From assembly GCF_014805685.1 (NCBI RefSeq), contig NC_060892.1:12666990-12730989 (forward strand): DNA of 64,000 bases, given 5' to 3'. Position numbers and translations under genes: made by a program. The DNA comes from Silurus meridionalis (taxonomy: Eukaryota > Chordata > Actinopteri > Siluriformes > Siluridae). This document shows, in pieces, positions 24,721-38,675 of the stretch. The notes beneath the pieces are model-generated. The model made no database searches and was not told where the DNA came from. It saw only the letters and a program-made list of their open reading frames with translations. Each line of letters starts with the position of its first letter. The stretch's first letter is position 1.

Positions 24721-27700
24721 GAAACTCAGCATGTGTGTAGGCGTAGTGAAAGAATCAATGGGATTCATTAAAGTGATGACCTCAGTGGTGGCTGGGGTCG
24801 CACTGACTTCAGTAGCATGGATTGTCCCTTTTTTCTTGGCTTCAGTGATGAGGTAAGCTTAGCTGAGTTAAATAAAGAAGATTAGAAGGAACTGAGGATG
24901 CATACAGACCACAGACAAGAACACGACTCGCTCTGGTGAATGCAGGAGCCTACATTCAAAGGTCCTGTTTGAATGTAAATAATGCAATCTTTAATATGAT
25001 CCCTGTAACCTCTTTCCATGCTCTTTCTAGCTACGATTTTGCATTTCAGTCTTGAATTAGGAATGGTTATAGTATTGTTTTAGGTGCAAGAAATTTTACT
25101 AAGCATACTGACAATCCTGTCTTTCATATTATCAAAATATAATGTTGTCTATTTTGTGCATCTGCCTGCATTTTTACACCAGAGTGCAAAATACAGAGTG
25201 GTGTTCGTTTTAATGGATTAATTAAAAATCATGTCAAGAACAGCAATTGCATGTGAACTGCTAAAAGCAGCACAGCAGAAAAAAAAGATAATGATAGGAA
25301 ACCGATTTCCTTTTTGTATCATTTGATTACATTTCCATTTCAATTTCAAATATGTATTGAATTGATATAGATATTCAGTTGATTTCAGCTCAGATATTAC
25401 TAACACAATAAGACCACTGTGGCAGATCTTTTTTCAACAAAGGTGTACAAATGTATTACACCTTAAAGCTTATGTCATTTCACAATTTTTTTTATATTTT
25501 TTTCTAATTCTGTGACTAGGTATACAGACCTATACATACTATCCATGTGGTATGGACAGCGTTTTTTTTTCTGCTGAAGCGCTAGTTTAGGTCAGATCAA
25601 AATTCAGAACACAATTATTAGCAGCTAAAGTCTACATTGGCATCCTTTGAAGTCCCCCACTACAAACCTGCTTCTTCCCATAATGTTTTAATTCTGGAGT
25701 TAATCCTGACTATAACTCATGGTTCAGCTGGAGGATGTTTTAAAATATCATTTTTAGTAGCAATTTTTTAAAGCAGATGGTTGGTTAATCTGCACCATTT
25801 TTTTTTTTTTTTATGTCTTTTATTTTTATAGATTTTCTTCAGTCTTTAACAGTTTATAGTTTATTGAATTGTAGCTTATTGTAGCTTATTTGTGCAATTA
25901 TTATTCATTTATTTTACTATGTTTGCCTTTCAACTTTTTGGATTGCAATTAATGCAGCTGTAGGAAAACTAGTGGAAAAGCTGCCTTTATTGTCAGAACT
26001 GTATGTTTATCTAGAAAGGTACAGAAAAGCTTGAAGTGCAACAAGAGCTCTCGGAAGTCTTCACTAAGATACTGCTGATAAGCTTGAGCTTTTGTGTCAT
26101 TGTGCTGATCTAATTGACCATGTCCTGTTGAGCTGTATGCACCGGTTTCTTGTGGCTTTTCTCTCTACCAGTATCATTACTGACGACATTTACTTCCCCA
26201 TTTGTTTCTATAAAGATGCCCTGAAGTCTGTCATAGAATTCCCCTTGTGGTTATATTCCTGATGGTGGACCATTACAGTAAGGGATTTTCCTGCTTGGCA
26301 GCTATATGTAAACACATTTATTACTTGGAATCTGTGTATAGCAATAAAAAGGACATTACACTGATTGTGCACTGGACTCATATGCAAGCTTTTTATATCG
26401 CCCGCATTAGTTCAGAACTAGATGTAGTAACACTGTTGAAGGGTAAAGGAAGAAAGACTGATGATGAATTCATTGTGTGATGAATCTTCTTGTCATAGCT
26501 GGCATACTTACATCAGCACTCTATTTAAATGAATGGTGGGGCTGGGCTGTATGAAGCGAGAGGTCCGAAATCACCCAGAACAATGAATGGGCTTCCTGTT
26601 CCCGCTCTTCTCATGCCCCCAAGGAAGGCAGAGAAATGGGAGGGGGGAGGGAGGAAAGGAAGGGGGGTCAAACTCTACAAGCTTCATTTTCCTGTCGGAA
26701 AAGTTGTGGGTGACTTCACTTCTGGTACTGGTCTGAAGGGATATTGGAGTTCTGGCTGTAAAGGTGTGCCATAAAGTTTACTAAAAGAAAAAAATCCAGT
26801 ATTTCCTATTCACACACTTGAATGCATGAGTTCATTTGAGGATGGAAGTAAGATCCAGTAAGTGTGATGCTTAAGATGAATCATGGCTGTGCATTTTTTG
26901 TCAGTCAGATTTTAGCAAAGAAAAAAGAGATGTAACTAGGTTAAACAGACACACAGATATAGGCATGGATAGTTAATGTGGAAATATAAATCCTAAAGCA
27001 TTTAGCGTATTAAAGGATATTAAAATGGCTCAGGCATGGAAGATTCAAAATGGAGGACACGTTGTACTAATTGTAGCAGACTGTACAGTATATAGTAGTT
27101 CCTGACATTACTATAAATAATTCAATTTATGGTACATGCAAGGTCTGTCACAAGGTGGCATTTGATAGGCTTTCGATCTGATGATTTCTTTTTTGTTCAG
27201 GTTTGTTTATCAATTAATACGGAAATTATCACTTGTGTAAACTATTTGAAATAAAATCGAGAAACAAAATCTCCTCATTATTTTTATCTTGAGGCAACAT
27301 AAAAACCCAATCATGCTAGAATTTATCAGTGAAATATTAATAACAATAATAAATAGTAATAATAAAATTACATTCATTTAACTGGCTTAATCAATTAGCG
27401 TTGATCAAACCTTTCCATAGACATTTATTTCAGATTCATTTTTGGAGTTATGACGAGTTTTGATGCATTGACATTATTTCGCTCAAGGTGTGGTCTAGAA
27501 GCGCATTCAAAATGGAGGGCAAGCTCATTGTAGCAAGTGTGCTGTAGTTTATATAATAAAAATAATAGAATCATGCTATGACTATAAATGATAAAAAATT
27601 ACAAAGTAAGTAAGGTTTTATTTTTTATTTATTACTGCTTTACTATAGTTTGCTTGGCTATTTTAAATGTGTTTTTATTATTTAAGACTTTTTTAATAGT

Positions 27701-28809
27701 AGAAGTAGTAGTAGTAATTGTAAACAAAGTCCAAGTGTACAAAACTTATTTTCTTCCACAAAAGGTAGAGCTAATATATTTTTACGTGTTCTTGGTTTTA
27801 CTCTAGTTTTGTTAGCCGCAATTAAAATGCTATGCCATGGTTAAATTTTTCAGCTTAAAAGGTCAAAGCCAAAATAAACTTGTTTTTTTTCCCTCATTCT
27901 GCTGTCTGTTTTAATATTTAGCTTTCTTTTTTTTTTGTTTTGCTTGTGACATGTCTCTGTTTATCTGTTTTTTTAGTATGCAGAAAAGAAAGGATGAGCA
28001 GAAAGCTCTTGTTTTTAATGCGCATGCCTTTGACCTTTGCCCCACTCTCAGTCACAGCCTGCGCGTGAGTCTTATCTCACGCACTAATGGAGCAATAACA
28101 CAAATGCCATTGAGGTCATGGCTGGTGTAATGGATCCTGCGGCCACCAGTCAGGCCTATGGAGTCTACCTTTCTCTGATCTCGCCTTCAAAGGAACCAAG
28201 CCCTGCTCAGCCATCATAAAAAAGACAAATGCAGAGAAAGCGTGTCCAATTGCAAAATCCTGTTACAGTTTGATTATTAACCCTGGAGTCCCTTCCCACG
28301 ATGCCATGCACTATTTACTCCTCTAAGGTCCTCTGCACTATGGGCTTTACCTTTGTGACCCTGAGGAGTGACAGTCTCTGCTATTGTGTACAGAACAAAT
28401 GGCTGGGTAAAAAAAGATTAGAAAGATGGGAAACAACGCTGGAAACAAGTGATCTGACTTCTCAGTCACGTACTGTATGTTTACACTATGTGTTAAAGAT
28501 CACGACACACACAGGACTTTTGTTCAGATTTATTTGCTGAGGTGAAAATCATTATAGAAAACATTAAGTTAGTAAGTGCTTGTATTTTTTCTATTTATTG
28601 CTCTGTTCTAATTTATACCATCATGCAGTGTTCTTGAAATAAGTTATTAAGCTTTTTATGTATTTAAAAAATAGTATAACAATCCATGTATAGATTCATA
28701 TTTATCATTGGCAAATCTGTGCTTTTAGTGACAAATTACTCACATTTGTGCTGATCATTCAAAATTTCTAAAGTTCGTCAGTTTAATTGATGATTGATTA
28801 AAAAATGTA

Positions 28810-29143
28810 CAGTAAACCCCGATAATTCGCGAGTCAGAACTCGTGGTTTGAAAAATTTGCGGGTTCTCATTTGGAACCTAACTAACAGCAAGATGCAAAT
28901 TCGCAGGAATCCGCAGCAGGGCCGAATGTTCAAGAACGTCAGGAATAACATTTTAAACTATGTTTTTACTAACAAATTTTATAAATTTTTTTAAAACACA
29001 TTATTATATTAAAGTCACATAATGTCTAGATGAATTCACTAAGGTACCATAGAGGTTGCGGAGGTGCGTCCAAAATTGTTTTGATTTTTTGAACTTGTGA
29101 AGGGTTTTAGAACGTAACCCCCACGAATTCCAGGTGACCACTG
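28810..29143. mobile_element. Tigger/pogo-type MITE
   Basis: Preceded by TA, the left end CAGTAAACCCCGATAATTCG is a typical pogo-group terminus. The right end CCCACGAATTCCAGGTGACC followed by ACTG is a degraded inverted partner. At 334 bp it has no coding part. Confidence 0.6.
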
Positions 29144-29921
29144 CACAAATTTCCTCACCTCAATCAGGGCAAAATTTTCTAGTGAAATTATTTTAAACAA
29201 TTTATTTTGCATCCTTTTCTTATATTTGAACGGATTGACCTGCTTTAAAAGATGTAATGTATTCGCTTTGGGTCTGATTTCGGTTTAGATTTTAGATAAT
29301 AGTAACCTCTAAGCTGTATGAAGAGTAACAAAATGCTAGAAACTGTAATATAACATAACATAATATAGTTCTACTGTATTATGTAGATAATAATACTCAT
29401 GATAACAAAAGAAAGGCACATTACCTTGGATTACCTTGTCCTGGCCTGTTTGGTTTACAGTTCAAGTCAACTCAAAGCAACTAGAGCTTCTCTGTTTTCT
29501 AATGAGGTAGACAGGACACAGACAAGCCCCCCGGTGTTCGGTGTAGGCCACAGACGCCAGAATCAGACTGTTTGACAGCAAGACTGTCATTATTGCTCTC
29601 TACATAACCCTCTAGAAATGTTGTTCTGTTGTTTGTTCTTAGCCTAATTGAGACTGATGGATGCTGGCATACTGTAATTGTCTGCGTTGATAATAATACA
29701 TTCCAGCGACATTCTCTGGAATGGAGTCCTTCTCAATTGAGACCAATCTGGCAGCTGGGGATGGTTCCACATCTACAGCCTAAAGGTCCATGAAGCAGCT
29801 GAGCAACATCAACAGTCTACTACAGTGGCTCAGGACAGTTTGCATGAATATATCTTCATTTACGCACCTATTACTACACACCTCAACAATGTTATTACAA
29901 TGAATGGACATTCTGTGCCAC
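29144..29921. other. No gene recognised
   Basis: 29470-29790 is repeat-free with moderate GC. Nothing codes. Confidence 0.45.
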
Positions 29922-29980
29922 CCAGATGAGGATGGGTTCCCTTTTGAATTTGATTCCGCTCAATGTTTTTTACACATAAA
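29922..29980 (-). repeat. Fragment of the TATAGCGCTTTT repeat, inverted and truncated
   Basis: CACCCAGATGAGGATGGGTT followed by CCCTTTTGAATTTGATTCC is the reverse complement of the interior of the 4995 copy. It stops abruptly at 29980, where the 296-bp inverted-repeat unit begins. Confidence 0.55.
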
Positions 29981-30276
29981 TATACTGTGCTCTGTGCACT
30001 GTGCTACTGTGCTCAACAGCAGGTTTATTAGCTCAGATGTATACACACAAAATCTATGTGCTTGCTTTATGATTACATTTTATAATATGATGATTAAAGT
30101 TGACCTAAGATACCTATAAAAATTTGCATGTAGCAAAACAGTGTTCGAAGACCAGGAAGGAAATGAGGAGAGATAGTTGATTTAGATCTGTAATCTGTAA
30201 AAGGATAAAGAAATGAACAGTTATGAGGCAAAGGGGAATAGGTGTGGAACGACAACAACTCAAAGACAACTCCTAC
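29981..30276 (+). repeat. Left arm of a 296-bp inverted repeat pair
   Basis: Starts TATACTGTGCTCTGTGCACT and ends CAAAGACAACTCCTAC. Compared by eye with the reverse complement of 33310-33605, it aligns over the whole 296 bases without gaps, with about 14 mismatches (about 95% identity). Its identity is unknown. It ends where the truncated Tc1 begins. Confidence 0.85.
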
Positions 30277-31424
30277 AGCCCCAAAGGTGCTCAATAGTGT
30301 TCAGGTCTGGAGAAATACTTAGCCACTTCATTACCTTCAGCTTCCTCAGCAAGGTAGTTGTCATCTTTGTGGTGTGTTTGCTGTCATTATTATGTTGGAA
30401 AGCTGCTGTTCTGCCCAGTTTCTGAAAGGAGGGCATCATGTTCTGCTTCAGAACGCTACAGTACATGTTGAAATTAATGTTTTCCTCAATGAACCACAGC
30501 TCCCCAGTATCAGCAGCACTCATGCAACCCCAGACCATGATGTTACCACCACCATGCTTGACTGTAGGCAAAAGACTTTTTGATACTTGATACTTTTCTT
30601 AATAACATTTTCTTGATACTCCTCATCAGAGCATTGTCACACATGCTGGACACCATCTGAGCCAAACAAGTTTTTCTTAGCAAACAGCGAACCTGTGAGC
30701 CAGTTTCTGATGAGGCTTCACATGGATGAGGGCCATGTTGCAGTGTGTCTGAGTACTGACAAATGACCTTCCTCCTCCGCAACCTCTAAAGCAATGCTGG
30801 TAGCGTGTTTTTTGCAGCCAGCTTTTGTACCTGATGCACAGCACAAGTGTTCAACTTATTTGATCGACTTTTGCGAGGTCTGTTCCAAGTGGAACCCTTC
30901 TTGCAAAACCTCTGTATGACCCTGGGCACGATACATTTACTCAGTTTAAGGGTGTTACTGGTCTTCTTATATCCCGGGCCATCTTTGTGGAGAGCAGCAA
31001 TTCTAATTGTCATATCCTCAGAGAGTTCTTTGCCATGAGGTGCCATGTTGAACATGTCCAGTGGTCAGTATAAGAGAAATGTACTCAAAGCACCAAATTT
31101 TAACTGTAAAAAATACACAAATTTGTGTCATCCTGTCAAGCAGACAAAAACATGAACATGATGAATAGGACATGTGGCGTTGCACTGTTAAGCGACGTGC
31201 AGCTGTTATCATTTAGGGTGTACTCACTTTGTTGGCAGTTATTTAGACAATAATCGCTGTATGTTGAGTTATTTTCAGAGGACAGTAAAACTATACTGCT
31301 ACACAAGCTGCACATTGACTACTTATTAATTTATTTAATTTATTTGGTACTGTCCCTTGGAAAAAAAAAATAGTAAAATGGTTGCTGAAATGTGAGGAGT
31401 ATACTCACTTTTGTCAGAAACTGT
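30277..31424 (-). mobile_element. Tc1 transposon, 3' truncated and inactive
   Basis: The 5' end is at 31424 (CAGTTTCTGACAAAAGTGAG on the minus strand), and a second such motif follows near 31226. Transposase frames on the minus strand are MAPHGKELSEDMTIRIAALH at about 31044, a shifted middle part, then VKHGGGNIMVWGCMS at about 30562 and FQHNNDSKHTTKM, ending with SPDLNTIEHLWG at 30280. The family has HDNDPKHT where this copy reads HNNDSKHT, so the second catalytic Asp is gone. The last part of the transposase and the 3' terminus are missing. The break falls exactly at the 296-bp inverted-repeat unit. Confidence 0.8.
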
Positions 31425-33309
31425 ATACACATCGGAAAATTTTGAGGATGTGTCAATATCCTGAACAATGGTCATTCAGTGTTCCTAAAAAAACACAATG
31501 AAACTTGCAATAGTAATGCAATAGTTACTGTGGCCCTCTCCTGAAACCTTCCCCTTTTCACAACCTCTGGCTATTAGGGAAGTGTCTGATTTTATCTCAA
31601 AAATTAAAAAAAGCAGAACACTCGGCTATTTCATAACAGCATCATGCCAAAGTTGAGACAAAATCATGCTACTTGTCATTAGGCTACAGAAAGCAAAAAC
31701 AACCAATGGCATCATTGTGTCTAGTTTCGTATGTCTGTTTAAGGAAGGTCCTTATTCCTTAAAATGAATTTCTTCTAAGATGTGGATAATATATGTAGTA
31801 GAGAATGACAGTTGACCCGTTTGCAATATTTTATTCCTTACTACCCAACTGGTAAGTATTCTAGCCAGCACACTACTGTATATGAATCTACTCAGTTGAC
31901 AGGTCTTTATTTACATTTGGGAGAAGAAATTATTACTGGTGAAATTACAAATTCAACTAATTTATTTATCATTTACTCTTATATCTAACTTTGGCTTTAC
32001 CCATTTAGTTACTATTACTTTATAAAACCAGTTTTCTACTTACAGTATGTTCTCAGGACAAGAACCATCAGTAAACTTTATCATGCAGGCCAGCTCAAGC
32101 AGAACTTACTGTAAAGACATCATGCTGTGCACGTATACCATCACATTAATAAAATGTTGGGTAATGTTTATGCATGAATATAGAGATAGCAATATAGAGA
32201 TAGCAATAATAATAAAGATTTTGATTATTTTGACCTACAAATATCGCAAACTGTATGGCATTAATGCTGTAAACCCAACACATGCTTTATGATGGTGATG
32301 GCTTATGTGCCATAATATCTTTGGTACACTTTTCTGGCCACAAGCTTGAGGATCTTGTATCTTGATAAAATTTTAAATATAGGCAAACACAAAAAAATAG
32401 CAGTTTGTGTTAATTAATGGAGATAGTCATGTATAAGAAAAAAACAAGTCTGTGGTCCTTTATGGACAATAGTAGGTCATTTGCTGTGCCAGTTTTTTTA
32501 TTTCTGCTAATGCTAGGAGTCTGTCTTGTAAGACTAAATTCTCCCAGCTGGAAATCTCTTAATAAAACTATATCAGTAAAAAAGCTTAGCATGCTACCCG
32601 TATGACTGCATGTTACAGCGTCTGCCTAAACCTACGCCCCCTTATTAACACACCGACTGAGTTAGAAAAGCACGCAACCAATTTAGAAATTCTTTTTTTC
32701 CAGCAAGTAAACTGTCGTGTGCTATCACTTGACCACAGGATGACAAATTGGCACTGTTGTCACCTACTTAACCTTCTTCCAAAACCTCCCCCTGCCAATC
32801 CCCGATATCTACTATATGAGGCTATTTATGAGCTGTTGTTTTTCCTAGCGATAAAGAGTAATACCCTTTCCTTTGTCCTGCCTTCACTAATGAAATAAGG
32901 ACAAATGTGATTGAGTCTGCCTCTCTCTTGCTTTTGATCTTTCTTTCTCTGGTGAAGGAGGAGTCATCCATAGACTGTTTTAGCTAATTTAATAAAAAAC
33001 CCATCAACTTAATGGAGCCAGCTCATGTAGACTGACCAGGCAGCACTTCCCCCTCTTCCTCTCTTTTCTGGAGCACCATGGGAACGTACAGACGTAAGCA
33101 GAGAAAAGGAGAAGGAAGATGGCATGGACCTGTGTTGTAAAATGAAATCAGTGATGACTAAGCACTACTTGTATTACCTATTCAATGTTGTTCCCTATAG
33201 GGTTATGTACTACCTGTCAGTTCATGCACACACACACCTGCCAACAAACACTCTTGAGTACTGCTTCCAAGTGTGAGTTAGCACAGAAATGTAGATGCAT
33301 GCTGAAGGC
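31425..33309. other. No gene recognised (loop between the inverted 296-bp repeats)
   Basis: AT-rich, with only short frames that have no domain. Confidence 0.5.
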
Positions 33310-33605
33310 GTAGGAGTTGTCTTTGAGTTGTTGTCTTTTCACACCTATTCCCCTTTGCCTCATATCTGTTCATTTCTTTATCCTTTCACAGATTACAGAT
33401 CTAAATCAACTATCTCTCCTCATTTCCTTCCTGGTCTTCGAACACAGTTTCGCTGCATGCAAATTTCTATATGTATCTTAGGTCAACTTTAGTTATCATA
33501 TTATAAAATGTAATCATAAAGCAAGCACATAGATTTTGTGCATATACATCTGAGCTAATAAACCCGCTGTTGAGCACAGTAGCACAGTGCACAGAGCACA
33601 GTATA
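33310..33605 (-). repeat. Right arm of the 296-bp inverted repeat pair
   Basis: Reverse complement of the left arm, with 3033 bases between them. Starts GTAGGAGTTGTCTTTGAGTT and ends at AGTATA. In this orientation it contains GAGCTAATAAACC, which has an AATAAA, so a solo LTR or an RNA-derived repeat is possible. No TG...CA ends or target duplications were found. Confidence 0.85.
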
Positions 33606-34968
33606 CTATTTCACGTTTTCTAACAAAACTGTACTTCCAGAATTATATCACAGTGTGTGATATTCTGTTGATTTATTTCACATAATGGGCCTAATAATAA
33701 ACCTAATAATAAACAGATTTTTTTTAAGTGCTGTTAATAAAAATCAAGGCAATGGTGGTAAAATGATGGTTGAGTTGTAGGATCTGTAAACAAGCTACCA
33801 CTCTGTTTAACATTATATGTAGGCTAAAGTTAAAAAAAGACAACAAACAAACAAAAAGGCTGTGACCCAGGTTTAGGTGTATTAAATTCACTTTTAACCT
33901 GGGTAGGATGATCTAGATTATGATCAGCACATGGAACATTTTCTATATGAATAATTTTGAGGCTTATTTTGGTGGAAACTATTTCATAATATTAATTAAC
34001 ACATTACCGCCACACAGGTTTCACATCCTGTGTTCTCATAACATTTTTCAGTGTCATTTGACCGTTATGGTTTCATAATGGCATTGGTGTGACCACCAAA
34101 GATATAAAAATAATGTGGAATTTCCGGCCAAACAGCTGATATAAAAATAATTTAATCGAGAAACTTCCAACCTTCACATTGCCTACAGATTTTTTGCGAT
34201 TAGGCAACTCAATTTTAATGAAAACCTCCAAAGATGTTAGAGAACTAGTCCCAGTCATTTACTGTGTGGTGGACAGAAAAGGACACATGTTGACCCCAGA
34301 CAGAAATGATAGACAAAGGCTGCATGGTCAGCAGGAGTTGTTCTTGGCATAATTGGCATAACCAGCTGTTAAACTGTTTAGAGCTCCATCTAGAGGATGT
34401 GGCATTTTAAGATGTGCTTTAGTATGTCAAAAACCATGTAATCAAATTGTGGTTCAAAATTAAGATGTACCCACTGCTTCATTGTGCCCACACTATAGAG
34501 GATATATCTGACCTGTTTAGACAAGATTTGAAGCTGCCATATTGCAACCAGGTTAAGATGTAGTGCAATTAAGCTGAGATGAGTTGTGGTTGTATGTACA
34601 GCTGGGTTTGAATACAACATTTGGTCAAAACTTGATGTTCATTGGTGGATCATTATCATTTTGTATCAAAGAGCTCAGTATTAACACAAAACTGCCACTA
34701 CAGGCCTTCATAACTTAGTTCAGCATTAATTAAACAGGGCAACAAATGTTGGTCAGTTGGACCGTTTGACAAACTATAATTCCAACAGCTCTTGGAAAAG
34801 CTACAGAAAAGCTCCATGCCAGAAGATTCTGGCACTAAAATGTTTGTTAGGCCTTGGGTGACCTTAGTAACAAACTACACATCTCTTTCTGTAAAGCATT
34901 CCTTCCAGCCAATGCACAATCAAGTTTAGAGTGTTCAAAATACACCCTGAAAGAACCATATACAGTAC

Positions 34969-34988
34969 TGTATATATCTATCTATCTA

Positions 34989-35077
<89 letters not shown>
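34969..35077. repeat. (TATC)n(TA)n compound microsatellite
   Basis: Four or five TATC units lead into about 42 TA units. Confidence 0.97.
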
Positions 35078-35080
<3 letters not shown>

Positions 35081-37539
35081 CACACTTACATCCCTGGATT
35101 CTATCTATTATTTGCCACTAGGTTATTCTAGGGTGCTGTTGTTAATGATTTCTTGTTGCCATCAACAAACAAAGACAGAGTTATTTAGATGGCTATACAA
35201 GGTTGGGATAACATTTGGCAGCAATAAAATGTTCTTTGAAATCTAATAACTAATAACTATGCCCACTTTTGTCAGCCACACATACTGGAACAGATGCATA
35301 AAGAATATTGTGTTGTATTAAATGCTGGGAAGAAGATAAAGCATGTAGGGATGAAAGGGCCACTGGTAGGAGTGATTAATTGTTTAGGGATTTCCCAAAC
35401 AGCTTTTCTCTGTTTGTATATGAAACCAACCCACACTCTTGACCATCAGAAATGTAGTAAGTTTATCACTTACAATATGCAATATGTCACAAGAACACAC
35501 AGCCTAATATGCTGGTTTTTCATAGTCAGCCAGAGTGTCTTTAAATACCAAAGGTGTCTGGAGAAAATCTGAATTTTCTTTTACACTGTCTCAATTCCAA
35601 ATAATAAAACACATATATGCACTGCTAATCCCCAGTTAACACATGATTCCAGGCCAAATATGGTGGAGTTCGGAGACATAAAACTCTGTAATGGTAATGG
35701 AAAGTGTACCATGTACAAAAAAAGTGTCCTGGCTACATTTGGGGTCTTCATAATATTTGGTATCAGAGACAAACATGGTAACCAACCATTAATAATTCTT
35801 TGGCAGCATAAAGGCAGAGTTGTGGTTGAGCCAGATTCCAGTGGGGTCATTCCACTTCCACGTGTTTTCCAAACAGCTGAGTCACTTGCAGTCTTTAAAC
35901 AATGTTAACCTCTATAGAAAGCATTTAAATAAGCACTTTAAATGTCTTTGTGGCTTTCCTACAATATGACCTCCCTAACTAGTGAACTAGTACCAAGATG
36001 TATTTATTGATAGAAACTTCAAAGCATTTAATATTTTTTCCAAGAATGGGTTTATTGTTTTTAATTATATTCTCATGTATCTACAAAACATACACAATTT
36101 CATCCAGAAACATAACATATTTCTAAAGACATTATTTCAAAGAGCAGATTATCTTAGGCTAAATATGTTTGTGTTTTAACATAAAGTAATCATTGTAACC
36201 CTAATTTTCACTTTGACAGAATTTACATTTTTGTCATGTCTTTTGATTATTATATGTTATTAATCAAAATTGATTAAAAAAAAAAACGTGGTAGATAATC
36301 TGATAATTATAATCTGAAAATAATAATCTGAAAAAGTGGTAGGTATGAGCTCTTATTTGTCCTTCACTCGTTGAACCATATGCTAATTATTTCATTGATC
36401 GTCACTGCACAAAGACTTTCCAGAAAACAAAATCAGATCAGTGTGTCCTGATGACTTGTTTTATTTGACTTGATCACAACTTTTCACAAAACCAAAAAAA
36501 AAACAAGATGAGAGGTAAACTGGCTATGATAGGAGTGAAACAGTGAGCAAAAGTGCGTGGCCACAGTAATATCATGCACTGGATTGTTATCCAATCCAAA
36601 ATGTTAACTATCTTAGTATTTTCCATTGCCATCATCGAATTTTTTTACTTTGCTGTCATGTATAATTTCTAACAATATTATTAGCATAGACTTTAGGATG
36701 CTCTTGCCTATCATGTAGACATCTAAGACGTTTCAATGTAAAAGAGTTCCCAAAGATATTTACCATTCACCCATGCATTCCCCTGTTCTGGTTTTCATTT
36801 ACCTTCCCTAATTCACAGCTGACATTATCCTGTCCAGGTATGTTTATGGAAAAATATTTTGTACTCTACAGAGACTCAGCCAAGGCACAGCTGGCACCTG
36901 GACAAATCTGCTGACTGAAGTAAAACTAACATCACACTTCATAAACAGGAGACTGCAACTGAAAATGTGGTAGCCTTTGCATCTCAACAAATTCAAGATC
37001 TGAGGGAGATTATGGAGCATGCTTTCTTCCATCATACTCAAAACATCAAGCGAATGAACATTCTTTTAGTACTGTTCCTAAATCTTGCAGATTTAATGCC
37101 AAGTTGTGATGAAACCCTCTTAATGTTGATTTTTCCTTTATTTTGTCTGTATGTGGAATTATAGGCATTGGTCTGTCATGTCTGGAGGATATGGCATGGT
37201 GGAAGGAAGAGAAAAGTACTCTGAAATAATACAGGATATGGGCTCTCTGGACTAAGGCAGAGGGAAGAGGAAAGCCTTGTGCGTGTGTGTGTCCCTGAGG
37301 AGACTTCGTGGGCTCTGACTCAGCAATGGCAAATTCGACATCTGTAGATTCCTATTACATCTAATATTTTGTTGATTATATTAAGTAGAATCCCCCAAAA
37401 AAAGCCCAGTAAGTGTGAATAGTTTCGATATGTATTTTTGGTTTGTCATGTTGATGCCTACAACAGAGGATTTCCCTTTCAAAAAATTATGTCAAATTGC
37501 ACAACCTTCATCAAGAGATCCATCTGAGGAACACTGGCT

Positions 37540-37660
37540 GTAAGGCAGAAATACTCCCTGGTTGGGACGCCAGTCCATCACAAGGCACCATGCACACATA
37601 GTCACACACCCCTACTTGTACCTAGAAAGTAATTTATAGTAGCCAACTGACCTACAGGCA
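37540..37660 (+). repeat. Dispersed repeat fragment (GACGCCAGTCCATC type)
   Basis: CTGGTTGGGACGCCAGTCCA and TCACAAGGCACCATGCACAC resemble a common fish repeat tail. A shorter related piece is at 40815-40885 (GGATGAGACACCAGTCCAAT). Confidence 0.5.
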
Positions 37661-38636
37661 TTTCTGTTATTCTTATGCTCTTTATAAATACAGTTATAAA
37701 TACATCATAAATATATTTGGATTAAAATGCAGCAATTTGCACTCAGAGAAACAGCCATACATTACTATTGGAAGTCAATTTAAGTGAGTGGATTAACAGC
37801 AATATACAAGGTGCCAGATAAAAGCCTTGCCTGACCTCACAGAAAACAAGAACTTTGGTTTCATTGTTTTTTCATTGTTTCAAGGACTTCAGGATGGCCT
37901 ATGGCCACTATTCAAAGCTGTCGCTGGCATATAAATCCCTTGGCGAAGGAACCTGGAGATGTAAGGTATGGATGCAAAGCCTTATCTGACTGAGTGTATT
38001 TAAGAATGGACCTCACGCAGAGGCGGCTGCTTTGGCAGGCCCATTCACAGCTGATCGATGGACCGCCAGGACATCAGCAGACACGGTGATATTTTATTTC
38101 TGTCCCGTGCTGAATAAATTGTGGGTAAAGGCACGCTTGTCCTTCAAAGGGCGTACAACACTAAGCAAGCCTGGTATGCTCATAAAGCAAAAGTGGCAGC
38201 TTTGTCCGTCTCTCTCCACTGAGATTCCTGTATAGTTAAATCACATGATCTAAAGTTACTTTAGACGCCACAGGATCGTGTGTGTATTTAAAGATTAGAG
38301 TGTTTTCAAGATGTCGCTGTCCACAGCCGTTTGGTCTCTGCTAATCTGTTACTGTAAACAAAATTGAGCACATATGCAGAGGAACAGTGATGAGCAATCC
38401 AGACTGCATTTAGAACATTTCTTAATTCTATCTATTAATCATCTTTTCACCATCACCTCTGGGCAGATTTAATTTCCATAAATATCAGTAATTTATGTAA
38501 AACCAGACTAATAAATACATCAATTAAAATTATTTTATGCTTACTGCAAACAATCTATTATTATCTTAAACAAGGCTGATGAATTCTTGATTATGAATTT
38601 ATTATGATTAAATAATATCATAATACTATAATAATG

Positions 38637-38639
<3 letters not shown>

Positions 38640-38674
<35 letters not shown>
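38640..38674. repeat. (AAT)n trinucleotide repeat
   Basis: About 11 AAT units in an AT-rich stretch. Confidence 0.9.

Positions 38675-38675
<1 letters not shown>

Larger units (their letters stand above)
21801..28809. other. No gene recognised; microsatellites and possible conserved non-coding blocks
   Basis: Apart from listed microsatellites, 22190-22600, 26490-26780 and 28010-28330 are repeat-free and higher in GC. 26638-26667 is a G-run cluster. 23860-24350 is strikingly A-rich on the plus strand. No exon is supported. Confidence 0.45.

Noticed and set aside
35581..35908. 82- and 89-codon frames on opposite strands
   Set aside because: No recognisable family, no splice or start context, and frames on both strands suggest chance.
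37880..37970. Possible exon reading AYGHYSKLSLAYKSLGEGTW
   Set aside because: No clear acceptor, no known family and no partner exon nearby.
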